Below, piece after piece: positions 1 to 5,786 of a DNA stretch of 11,117 nt. The notes beneath the pieces were generated by a model. The model saw only the letters and a program-made list of their open reading frames with translations. It searched no databases and was not told where the DNA came from. How positions within the stretch are numbered: position 1 is the stretch's first letter; each line of letters begins with the position of its first letter. A program made the translations under genes and the position numbers. This DNA comes from Spirochaetaceae bacterium (lineage in GTDB: Bacteria > Spirochaetota > Spirochaetia > Treponematales > Breznakiellaceae), in contig JAISQV010000078.1 in the NCBI GenBank assembly GCA_031273985.1, forward strand, positions 1 to 11,117, given 5' to 3'.

Positions 1-61
1 ACCGCTTTCGCGGTCATCTACAGAACCCCTTGTTACTTTACCGAGGCGTAGATACCGGCAA

Positions 62-179
62 AAACTTAGAATTCCTGACTGGAAGGGGTGGCAGGCTAAG
101 GTAAAAACCACTCAAATTATTCATAATTTGAGTGGTTTTTGGATAGAAATGCCTAAGTTTTCAAACTTAGAATTCCTGA
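62..179. repeat. 17-bp direct repeat flanking a hairpin
   Basis: The sequence AAACTTAGAATTCCTGA occurs at 62-78 and again at 163-179, identical over 17 bases and 101 bases apart. The second copy is also the right arm of a small hairpin (CTAAGTTT at 153-160, spacer TC, AAACTTAG at 163-170). The big hairpin at 103-140 sits between the copies. This could be the footprint of a small inserted element or a local duplication. No transposase is present. Confidence 0.5.
103..140. terminator. Perfect 18-bp hairpin, candidate bidirectional terminator
   Basis: Positions 103-120 and 123-140 are exact reverse complements around a TC centre. The outer ends are A5 on one side and T5 on the other, so either strand would give a hairpin finishing in a U tract. 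That is the form of a bidirectional intrinsic terminator between converging genes. The stem is AT-rich in its inner half. priA ends 230 bases away on the minus strand, so the link to priA is only a suggestion. Confidence 0.45.
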
Positions 180-297
180 TGCGCACCCTTAAAACTAATG
201 GAAAAGCGCTTGGATTCTTGTGAAGTAAACGTATATGGGTATCCTACCCCTCCCCCCGCGCAAACTCCAGGGAGAGAGTACGGGGCGTTGCGGGGTG

Positions 298-353
298 CCC
301 CCGCATCGGGGGTAGCCCGGCACCTTGGGCCGGGCGTAGGGGGCTCGGCCCCC
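298..353. repeat. Three tandem GC-rich hairpins downstream of priA
   Basis: Three perfect stems lie almost end to end. The first is CCCCCG (298-303) with CGGGGG (307-312), loop CAT. The second is GCCCGGC (315-321) with GCCGGGC (329-335), 7-base loop. The third is GGGGGC (339-344) with GCCCCC (348-353), loop TCG. They begin 18 bases past the priA stop. No U tract follows on the minus strand, so this is not a classical intrinsic terminator. It could be a repetitive extragenic palindrome cluster or a 3'-end stabiliser of priA mRNA. Confidence 0.5.
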
Positions 354-370
354 TTCCCTTCTATTCTTCC

Positions 371-2392
371 CTACAAGAGGCTGACCGGATCGACATCGAC
401 TTCAAGGTAGGCCCGGTGGTCTTTGCCCTTGTCGTAGCGTTCCAGGATGGCGCCCGCCGCGGCGTGGAGGCTGCCCATGGAGGCGCCCCGGAGTATGATT
501 TGGCGGCGGTGGTTGCCCGCGATGAGCGCGATGGGGCACTCCGCGGGGCCGAGGAGGTCCGCGTCCGGGGGGAGGAGGGGCCCGGTGAGGGCGGCGAGGC
601 GCGTGATTGCGTTGTCGGCGCGCTCCCGGTCTTTGGAGCGTATGGTGAAGCGGATGATGCGGGTGTAGGGGGGGAAGGAAAGGTTGCGCCGCTCGCGGAG
701 TTCCCCGGCGTAGAATTCTTCTACCTGCAGGGCGCAGGAGCGGACTATGGCGGGATCGTAGGGCCTGTAGGTTTGCACGATTACTTTTCCGTCGGGGAAG
801 TGGCGGCCCGCCCGGCCCGCTACCTGGACGATGAGCGAGAAGGTGCGCTCCGCCGCGCGGAAGTCCGGGAGATGGAGGCCCGTGTCCGCCATGACCACCC
901 CCACGAGGCGCACGCCGGGGAAGTTGAGGCCCTTGGCCACCATCTGGGTGCCGAGGAGCAGGTCTATGGCTCCGGCGCGAAAGTCCCGGAGTGTTTCTTC
1001 GAGGCTTCCCTTTTTGGCTAGCGAATCCGTGTCGACCCGGGCTATGCGCAGGGAGGGAAAGGTGCGCCGCACTTCTTCTTCTATCATCTCGGTTCCGAAG
1101 CCGGTGAAGCCCGCTTCCAGGGAGCCGCAGGAGGGGCAGGCCGCCGGGGGGCTTTCCGAGTAGCCGCAGTAGTGGCAGACAGCTTTTCCTGTGCTTTTAT
1201 GCCAGGTGAGGGACACGGAACAGTGTTTGCAGGTTAATTCGTAGCCGCAGTTTTTGCAGTGGTAGAAGTAGGCGAAACCCCGGCGGTTGAGGAACAGTAT
1301 CGTTTGTCTTCCCAGGGCGGCGGTGATTCTGATTTCTTCCTTGAGTTCCGCCGTGAGGCAGCCGTCGCTGCCGGCCAGGTTGACGCTGCTTACTTCCGGG
1401 GTGCTTCCCCCGGCAAGGCGCCGGGTAAGGTCGAGGCGGGTGAGGCCGCCGTCCTGTATGAGTTTCCAGGCTTCGAGGGAGGGGGTGGCGGAGCCCATGA
1501 CGAGGGCCGCGCCGCTCCGGGTGCAGCGCCGCATGGCCACCTGGCGGGCGTGGTAGCGGGGGGTGTTCCCGGATTTGTAGGAGCCGTCCTGTTCCTCGTC
1601 GATGATCACGAGGCCCAGGTCCCGAAGGGGGGCGAAGACGGCGCTGCGGGGGCCCACGACGATGCGCGCCGCCCCCCCGCGTATGCGGCCCCACTCGGCA
1701 AGCCGGGCGGCGGGGCTCATGCCCGAATGTATCGTTGCCGCGGCGGCGCCGAAGCGTAACTTCACGGCCTCCGCAGTCTGGTGGGTCAGGGAGATTTCCG
1801 GCACCAGGTAGATCACCGACTTTCCCGCCTCCATCATGCGTTCCGCGGCCCGCAGAAATACTTCCGTTTTTCCGGATCCGGTGATGCCGTAGAGGTAGAA
1901 CCAGTTCCGGTTTTTTGCCCCGCCGGCCCCTTCCCCGGTTATGGCTTCCAGGGCCCGGCTCTGCTCCGGGGAAAGTTCTATTCCCGGCGGGGCTATCTCC
2001 GGGTCCTCCGGCAGAAAGCCTGCGGGGGAGGGGGCGCGCCGCCCCTGGGGGATCATGGCCGCCAGGGCCTCGCCCACGCCGCAGAAGTAGTAGCCCGCTA
2101 TCCATTCGGCAAGCTCCGTGTCGTCCCCGCCGAAGACGGGCTCCTTGTCTATCACCCGGCGGAGGGCCTTGATTCCCGCAGGGTCCATGTTCTCAGGCGG
2201 GCTCTCCCGCTCCCCCACGATGTAGCCCTGGGTAATGCGTTTCCCTAAGGGGGCCATAACGCGCTTCCCCAGGCGCCCCTGGTTTTTGGGGTCCTGCAGG
2301 TAAGTAAACTTCCTGTTGAGGGGGATGTTGAAGACAACTTCGAGATAGGGGGGAACGGGGGTCTCCGGGAGGGGAGCTTTCCGGCGGGCCAT
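371..2392 (-). CDS. priA: Primosomal protein N' (replication restart helicase PriA)
   Basis: PriA is a superfamily 2 3'-5' DNA helicase that recognises stalled forks and starts reloading of the replicative helicase. This 673-residue protein has the whole family layout. The N-terminal 3'-DNA-binding region spans about residues 15-115. Walker A is GITGSGKT (169-176), the DEAH-type motif II is DEEQ (265-268), and motif III is GSATPS (300-305). Eight zinc-binding cysteines sit at 379, 382, 388, 391, 406, 409, 419 and 422. The motif V/VI region includes GTQMVAKGLNFPG and QVAGRAGR (523-530). The ATG at 2392 is preferred over an ATG at 2566, because the extra 58 residues are proline-rich, unlike PriA, and overlap the upstream gene in another frame. 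It begins one base after the uracil-DNA glycosylase stop with no clear Shine-Dalgarno, which suggests translational coupling. Length is slightly short of the E. coli protein. Confidence 0.96.
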   Translation of the reverse strand: MARRKAPLPETPVPPYLEVVFNIPLNRKFTYLQDPKNQGRLGKRVMAPLGKRITQGYIVGERESPPENMDPAGIKALRRVIDKEPVFGGDDTELAEWIAGYYFCGVGEALAAMIPQGRRAPSPAGFLPEDPEIAPPGIELSPEQSRALEAITGEGAGGAKNRNWFYLYGITGSGKTEVFLRAAERMMEAGKSVIYLVPEISLTHQTAEAVKLRFGAAAATIHSGMSPAARLAEWGRIRGGAARIVVGPRSAVFAPLRDLGLVIIDEEQDGSYKSGNTPRYHARQVAMRRCTRSGAALVMGSATPSLEAWKLIQDGGLTRLDLTRRLAGGSTPEVSSVNLAGSDGCLTAELKEEIRITAALGRQTILFLNRRGFAYFYHCKNCGYELTCKHCSVSLTWHKSTGKAVCHYCGYSESPPAACPSCGSLEAGFTGFGTEMIEEEVRRTFPSLRIARVDTDSLAKKGSLEETLRDFRAGAIDLLLGTQMVAKGLNFPGVRLVGVVMADTGLHLPDFRAAERTFSLIVQVAGRAGRHFPDGKVIVQTYRPYDPAIVRSCALQVEEFYAGELRERRNLSFPPYTRIIRFTIRSKDRERADNAITRLAALTGPLLPPDADLLGPAECPIALIAGNHRRQIILRGASMGSLHAAAGAILERYDKGKDHRAYLEVDVDPVSLL

Positions 2393-2393
2393 G

Positions 2394-3191
2394 CTAGGGG
2401 GAATTTCCCGCGCTTTCGGCGTAGGCGGGGGAGAGTTCCGCAAGGCGGGAGCGGAGCAGTTTGAGGTCCTCCCAGGCGGGGCGCTTGAGGCTTTCGTCCC
2501 TGAGCAGGGCGCTGGGGTGGTAGGTGGGGAGCAGGGGTATCCCCGCGCCGGGTGAGGCTTCGGCATAGAACCCGTCCCCGCTGTCCCCGCCCCCGTAGAC
2601 GCTGAAGCGCCCCCGGAGCCTCCCTATGCCCTCGCTGGTTTCGAGGAGGGTCTGGGCGGCAAAGCGCCCGGCGCAGAGTATGGCCCGGGGCTTGAGGACC
2701 GCGATCTGGCGGTTCAGGAAATGCCGGCAGGCGGCGATTTCTTCGGGCAGCGGGTCCCGGTTGCCGGGGGGGCGGCACTTGACCACGTTGGCTATGTAGC
2801 AGTTTGTCTCCCGCGAAAGGCCTATGCTGTTCAGCATACGGTCGAGGAGCTGCCCTGCCCTGCCCACGAAGGGCAGCCCCCGGGCGTCTTCCTCCGCGCC
2901 GGGGCCCTCCCCCACCACGAGGAGGAGGGGCTCCGCCGCGCCCGTACCGGGCACCGCCTGGGTCCTTTTTTCGCGGAGCCCGCAGGCGGCGCAGGCGCGG
3001 ATCTCCCGGTCCAGGCCCTCCAGGGCTTGCCGGGCCCCGCCGCCGGTCTCCGCCCCCGGGGGAGGGTCGTCGCTGAACCGGTACAGGGCCTCCGTCCTCC
3101 GGCGGCCCCCGGTAAGGGAAGCGGCTGCGGCATCAAGGAACACCGCGAGGGCGGTCTTTTCTTCGGCGGTCATGGGCCCATTGAAGCGCAT
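2394..3191 (-). CDS. Family 4 (Fe-S) uracil-DNA glycosylase
   Basis: The enzyme removes uracil from DNA, the first step of base excision repair. In the 265-residue product the four cysteines of a family 4 iron-sulfur cluster are at 67 and 70 (ACAACGL), 139 (KCRPPGNRDP) and 155. The water-activating motif GEGPGAEED is at 94-102, followed by GLPFVGRAGQLLD. The C-terminal motif is YHPSALLR (224-231). Residues 1-60 are an N-terminal extension that carries none of these motifs. The start could be the ATG at 3191 or the in-frame ATG at 3173; neither has an obvious ribosome binding site. The TAG stop is one base from the priA ATG, so the two are probably one transcript. Members of the family have been annotated as phage DNA polymerase-related proteins, but the motifs here fit the glycosylase. 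Confidence 0.93.
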   Translation of the reverse strand: MRFNGPMTAEEKTALAVFLDAAAASLTGGRRRTEALYRFSDDPPPGAETGGGARQALEGLDREIRACAACGLREKRTQAVPGTGAAEPLLLVVGEGPGAEEDARGLPFVGRAGQLLDRMLNSIGLSRETNCYIANVVKCRPPGNRDPLPEEIAACRHFLNRQIAVLKPRAILCAGRFAAQTLLETSEGIGRLRGRFSVYGGGDSGDGFYAEASPGAGIPLLPTYHPSALLRDESLKRPAWEDLKLLRSRLAELSPAYAESAGNSP

Positions 3192-3230
3192 AGCGGTTTT
3201 CTAATCAAGGGGAGGGAGGAGGGATAACAC

Positions 3231-3375
3231 TCAACAAGTTAAGAAATTTTGTCCACAGATTTTCACGGATTTTCACCGATTAAGAAGGTTTTGGAACGAA
3301 AAATCCGTGCCCGCACGCGGGAAATCCGCGTAAATCCGCGGACTGTTTTAGTTTTCCCTCCGCTTAACTTGTTGA
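3231..3375. repeat. Element bounded by 13-bp inverted repeats
   Basis: TCAACAAGTTAAG (3231-3243) and its exact reverse complement (3363-3375) bound a 145-base segment that contains the palindromic repeat described separately. Outside the inverted repeats, GGAGGGATAA occurs as a direct repeat at 3218-3227 and 3381-3390, three and five bases from the arms. That arrangement resembles a small non-autonomous insertion with a target duplication. The fit is imperfect, because the duplication does not directly touch the arms. There is no coding capacity. Confidence 0.45.
3247..3349. repeat. Interspersed imperfect palindromic repeat, copy 1
   Basis: The segment from GTCCACAGATTTTCACGG (3251 on) to the AAATCCGCGGAC ending at 3343 is a long imperfect inverted repeat built from variants of AATCCGTG and CACGGATT. 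Its centre AAGAAGGTTTTGGAA plus GAAAAATCCGT (3282-3308) matches a second copy at 5654-5680 with one difference in 27 bases. Both copies are preceded by AATTTT and followed by CTGTTTT. Repeats with this kind of wording are scattered between genes in many bacterial genomes. I do not know a function. Confidence 0.65.
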
Positions 3376-3429
3376 CAGCGGGAGGGATAAGGGAGGAGGG
3401 AAGGAACAGGGTGTTGTCCCGGCAGGTCT

Positions 3430-3446
3430 GCCTGCCGCAGGCAGGC
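3430..3446. repeat. 7-bp hairpin beside the Flavo-1-like element
   Basis: GCCTGCC (3430-3436) pairs with GGCAGGC (3440-3446) across a GCA loop, the same loop triplet as the hairpin at 3473-3491. It may be the 5' flank of the Flavo-1-like RNA structure that follows. Confidence 0.4.
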
Positions 3447-3449
3447 TTC

Positions 3450-3537
3450 GCGCAAGGGATAGAGCGGAAATCCTTTTGCCGCAGGCAAAAGATTGGAGCG
3501 ATAGCCCGGTCCCCTGCGGAGCAGGGGATGCGCCCGG
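3450..3537 (+). ncRNA. Candidate Flavo-1-like structured RNA
   Basis: Read on the plus strand, this has GGGATAGAGCGGAAATC, then a perfect hairpin (CTTTTGCC 3473-3480, loop GCA, GGCAAAAG 3484-3491). ATTGGAGCGATAGCCCGG follows, then a second hairpin (CCCCTGC 3511-3517 with GCAGGGG 3521-3527). Two purine-rich strands carrying AGCGG and AGCGATAGC face each other as an internal loop on top of which the CTTTTG/CAAAAG stem sits. From memory this is the pattern of the Flavo-1 RNA motif, found mainly in Flavobacteria with some examples in Spirochaetes. Its function is unknown. The match is by eye, not by covariance search. It lies just past the XRE gene stop on the opposite strand. Confidence 0.5.
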
Positions 3538-3538
3538 A

Positions 3539-3931
3539 TTATGGATTCTTTGCCTGTTCTTTTTTTGTCCGGGATTCCCGCGCCGCCGCACGGATCATGG
3601 CCTTGACCGGCGGCAGCATGAAATCGGGGAGGGACTTGAGGTCCTCGATGATGTCGCGGAAACCCATATAGGTCTCTATGTCTTTGGAGAGGTTCGCCAG
3701 GCCGGTTCCCCCGGCGCCCTGTTTCCGGCCCGCCATGCCGGTTACCAGGTACTCAACCGTAACGCCCAGGGTGGCGGCAATTTTAACCGCCGCGTCCGCC
3801 GGGGGCATGGATTTCCGCCCCGAAAGGTAATGGTTCAGCGTATTGATATTGATTCCGGTCTTTGCGGCAAGCTCCTTTACAAACAGGCCCTGGTAGGTAA
3901 GTTCGTACCGCAAATTTTCGGCAAAAGACAT
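3539..3931 (-). CDS. XRE-family helix-turn-helix transcriptional regulator
   Basis: This is a 130-residue DNA-binding regulator. Residues 4-63 form a Cro/CI-type helix-turn-helix: ENLRYELTYQGLFVKELAAK, then TGININTLNHYLSGR, then a last helix ending GVTVEYLVTG. The C-terminal half has no recognised domain and ends in a lysine/arginine-rich tail. I chose the ATG at 3931 because the helix-turn-helix of this family usually begins a few residues after the start. An ATG at 3952 and a TTG at 3991 are in frame upstream, but none has a clear Shine-Dalgarno. It is divergent to the outer-membrane protein and phosphoesterase genes. The palindrome between them is a likely binding site, so autoregulation and control of the neighbours is the simplest reading. 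The effector is unknown. Confidence 0.85.
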   Translation of the reverse strand: MSFAENLRYELTYQGLFVKELAAKTGININTLNHYLSGRKSMPPADAAVKIAATLGVTVEYLVTGMAGRKQGAGGTGLANLSKDIETYMGFRDIIEDLKSLPDFMLPPVKAMIRAAARESRTKKEQAKNP

Positions 3932-3968
3932 GGTCCGCACAGAATAATCCATTTTGATTATGTTGATC

Positions 3969-3998
3969 TTGACAAATGTCCAATTAGGCAAGTAGTAT
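3969..3998 (+). promoter_or_regulatory. Putative sigma-70 promoter for the 4043 gene
   Basis: A consensus -35 box TTGACA (3969-3974) is followed at 18 bases by TAGTAT (3993-3998), a moderate -10. A degenerate copy of the operator, GTCCAATTAGGC (3978-3989), falls in the spacer, and the better palindrome begins at the -10. On the minus strand TATACT (3999 to 3994) could serve as the -10 of the divergent XRE gene, so the two promoters would overlap. Confidence 0.5.
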
Positions 3999-4022
3999 AT
4001 GTTTGTCCAATTGGACTAACAT
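3999..4022. promoter_or_regulatory. 24-bp near-perfect palindrome, probable XRE operator
   Basis: The core GTCCAATTGGAC (4005-4016) is a perfect 12-bp palindrome. Outside one mismatched pair (4004:4017), symmetry continues for five more pairs to ATGTT on the left and AACAT on the right. A second, weaker copy of the core lies at 3978-3989 (10 of 12 bases), its centre 27 bases upstream. The site lies between the XRE gene and the divergent pair, overlapping the predicted transcription start. This is where a repressor would act. The assignment to this XRE protein is an inference from position. Confidence 0.6.
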
Positions 4023-4042
4023 GGGACTAATAAGGAGGCGGC

Positions 4043-4750
4043 ATGATCAAGCCGCGCCGCCGGGCCATGCTGCTCTTGGGCTTCATCCTGGCGGGAAACC
4101 TGCAGGGCTTCGCCCTTTCTCCGGTAGAGCTGGAATTCGGCGCCGGGACGGCCCAGAACCATAACCGGGGCTTTTACTATTTTTGGAGTGTCAACAGCTT
4201 TTTCAGCGCCGAATTCGACGAAAGCCTTATGCTCTACTGCGCCGCCACCCTGGGGCAAAGAGCGGGTATTTTTGACCTGGGCTCCACGCTAAGCGTTGAA
4301 TACGGCCTGCCCTTTCTCCGCCCCTATGTCCCGCTGTTCTTAAAATCCGCGTATCTCTACCAGGGCTTGCCCGCCTGGGAAACGCATATTCATACCCTGA
4401 TTTCCACTGCCGCGCTCAAATGGAAACGGGCCGGCTTCTCCCTGGGTTATACGCTGCGCTGGACCAATTTCACCACGGGGCCGGTCCTTTTTGAACCTGT
4501 CATTGCATATATGGCGTATCTTACTTTTTTCAAGGCGGGGGACACCGTCATAGGCGCCAGAATTTCAAACTTCGGCGATTCCTACGCGGATAACCTGGCC
4601 TCCTTCCATGTCGCGCTGGACAACGAGTTCGAACTCGGCAAAAGGATCCGCATAACCTGCGGGTTTGAAGTCCTGCTCTCGGGAAACGTAGGGCATATTG
4701 TCAGCGTCTACGGGGTATCCTTCAGGGAGGGAATCATATTCAAATGGTAG
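4043..4750 (+). CDS. Exported protein, probable outer-membrane beta-barrel
   Basis: I do not recognise a named family. The 235-residue product has an N-terminal signal peptide: MIKPRRR, then a hydrophobic stretch to about residue 22, with likely cleavage after GFA at 24. The rest is made of alternating amphipathic strands rich in Phe, Tyr, Gly and Leu, such as GRISNFGDSY-like turns and FSLGYTLRWTNF. It ends in an aromatic residue (FREGIIFKW), as outer-membrane barrels commonly do. There is no soluble domain. The start has a good ribosome binding site, AAGGAGG at 4032-4038. Its stop overlaps the start of the phosphoesterase gene by 7 bases, so the two are cotranscribed. It is probably controlled by the divergent XRE regulator. 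It could instead be a periplasmic beta-rich protein. Confidence 0.7.
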   Translation: MIKPRRRAMLLLGFILAGNLQGFALSPVELEFGAGTAQNHNRGFYYFWSVNSFFSAEFDESLMLYCAATLGQRAGIFDLGSTLSVEYGLPFLRPYVPLFLKSAYLYQGLPAWETHIHTLISTAALKWKRAGFSLGYTLRWTNFTTGPVLFEPVIAYMAYLTFFKAGDTVIGARISNFGDSYADNLASFHVALDNEFELGKRIRITCGFEVLLSGNVGHIVSVYGVSFREGIIFKW

Positions 4751-5538
4751 GGAGATTATTCTTGTGCTGCGCACTGCTTGCAGGCTGTTCGCTGCCGCAG
4801 TATTACAACGATTACGATTCGCGTTTTGCCTGGCGCGGCGAGTTTCGTTTTCTTGCTCCCCCTGACCTGTCCCCTGTCCTGGGCGGGGAATATTCGTTTC
4901 TCGTGGTAAGCGACCCGCATATAGCGGACAGTGCGTCGGCGGAAGCGTTTGAGGAGCTGAAGAACCGTATTGGGGATTCTCAATTTGTCGTCGTAACCGG
5001 CGATGTGACTCAAAACGGAAGCGCCTTTGAACTGGGCCTCTTCATTGCCGCCGCCGGGAAACTGGGGGTCCCCTGTTACCCCCTTCCGGGCAATCACGAC
5101 ATCTATACGGAGCGGGGAGGCCCCTGGAGGGAACTAATCGGATCAACGATATACCGCGTTGATTCATCTTCGGGCGATACCACACTGTTTATGCTGGATA
5201 ACGCCAACGCCTCGTTCGGCAATGATCAACTGGAATGGCTTGAAGCGGAGATGAAGACGGCAAGGAAAAACACCTTTGTATTTTGTCACCAGAATTTTTT
5301 CATCGGCTCTTCCCCTCCCGATGTCGAGCAAACCACGGACATAGGGGAGCGGGCGCGTTTCATGGCACTGCTGAAGGGGCGCTGCCAGGCGGTGTTTATG
5401 GGGCATCTGCACAAAAGAATCATCCGCACCTACGGCGGCGTGAACTATATCATGCTGGAAGATTACAGCGGCAACCGGGCGTTTTGCCGGGTCCGGGTAA
5501 CCATGAGCGGGGTGTCCTGGGAAATAGAAAACCTGTAA
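4744..5538 (+). CDS. Lipoprotein calcineurin-like metallophosphoesterase
   Basis: This 264-residue enzyme is probably anchored in the envelope and hydrolyses a phosphate ester whose identity cannot be read here. A short signal peptide ends in the lipobox LLAGC with the lipidated cysteine at 15. The two-metal phosphoesterase motifs follow in order: SDPHI (Asp57, His59), GD at 86-87 in VVTGDVTQNG, GNHD at 116-119, His182 in FCHQNFF and GHLH at 220-223. All the usual metal ligands are present, so it should be active. The ATG at 4744 overlaps the previous gene. GGGAGGG at 4725-4731 is rather far upstream (12 bases), so translation probably depends on coupling. Pairing with an outer-membrane protein suggests a joint envelope role, possibly phosphate or nucleotide scavenging, but this is a guess. 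Confidence 0.88.
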   Translation: MVGRLFLCCALLAGCSLPQYYNDYDSRFAWRGEFRFLAPPDLSPVLGGEYSFLVVSDPHIADSASAEAFEELKNRIGDSQFVVVTGDVTQNGSAFELGLFIAAAGKLGVPCYPLPGNHDIYTERGGPWRELIGSTIYRVDSSSGDTTLFMLDNANASFGNDQLEWLEAEMKTARKNTFVFCHQNFFIGSSPPDVEQTTDIGERARFMALLKGRCQAVFMGHLHKRIIRTYGGVNYIMLEDYSGNRAFCRVRVTMSGVSWEIENL

Positions 5539-5551
5539 CCGGGCGAATTAC

Positions 5552-5587
5552 ACCGAATGCGGCGTTCAGAGAGACTCGACATTCGGT
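5552..5587 (+). terminator. Weak hairpin after the phosphoesterase gene
   Basis: ACCGAATG (5552-5559) pairs with CATTCGGT (5580-5587) across a 20-base loop, 14 bases past the stop. A T6 run comes at 5603-5608, too far for a standard intrinsic terminator. It is the only terminator-like structure close to the end of this gene pair. Confidence 0.3.
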
Positions 5588-5599
5588 CGTTTATCTTGC

Positions 5600-5760
5600 C
5601 TCTTTTTTCGTGGTTAAATTCTTCAATAATTTTGTCCACGGATTTCCACGGGCAAGAAGGTTTTGGAATGAAAAATCCGTATAATCCGTGGAAATCTGCG
5701 GACTGTTTTTCTTACTTCTTCCTTTGCGCGCCTTCTGCGCCTTCGTGGTTATAAATTCTC
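5600..5760. repeat. Interspersed repeat copy 2 with TTCGTGGTTA flanks
   Basis: The palindromic core runs from GTCCACGG (5634) to CTGCGGAC (ending 5703) and is the second copy of the repeat at 3247-3349, sharing the centre 5654-5680. It is shorter than copy 1 and lacks its CCCGCACGCGGG insertion. It is framed by TTCGTGGTTA at 5607-5616 and again at 5742-5751. The right one is preceded by two tandem GCGCCTTC units (5728-5735, 5737-5744). No coding function is apparent. Confidence 0.6.
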
Positions 5761-5786
5761 ATTCGTATTTGTGCGTCAAGTTTAGC

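Larger units (their letters stand above)
1..370. other. Gene-free left edge rich in dyad symmetry
   Basis: I see no gene I can support here. Two plus-strand frames are open from the left edge. One runs to a TAG at 49-51. The other runs about 33 codons to a TAA at 100-102 and ends in NLEFLTGRGGRLR. Either could be the tail of an upstream gene, but neither is recognisable. The stretch holds a direct repeat (62-78 and 163-179), a perfect hairpin (103-140), a smaller hairpin (153-160 with 163-170) and three tandem GC-rich hairpins (298-353). It lies downstream of priA, so it probably contains the 3' end of that transcript. Confidence 0.5.

Noticed and set aside
2..229. Plus-strand frame open from the left edge to 229
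   Set aside because: It runs through the perfect hairpin and both direct repeats and encodes nothing recognisable; probably chance.
198..410. 70-codon plus-strand frame overlapping the priA end
   Set aside because: Its sequence reads through the three GC-rich hairpins and into antisense priA, has no ribosome binding site and no protein sense.
2393..2566. Longer priA start at the ATG at 2566
   Set aside because: The additional 58 residues are a proline-rich out-of-frame reading of the glycosylase gene and do not resemble PriA; the ATG at 2392 begins a normal PriA N-terminus.
3247..3349. Possible CRISPR array from repeated AATCCGTG/CACGGATT words
   Set aside because: The words are variants of one palindrome, with no regular repeat-spacer spacing and no cas genes.
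3249..3671. 140-codon plus-strand frame across the repeats
   Set aside because: Most of it is repeat and Flavo-1-like sequence and its end is antisense to the XRE gene.
3932..3991. Upstream TTG or ATG starts of the XRE gene
   Set aside because: The TTG at 3991 would place the start inside the divergent promoter and operator; the ATG at 3952 remains possible but gives an unusual N-terminal extension.
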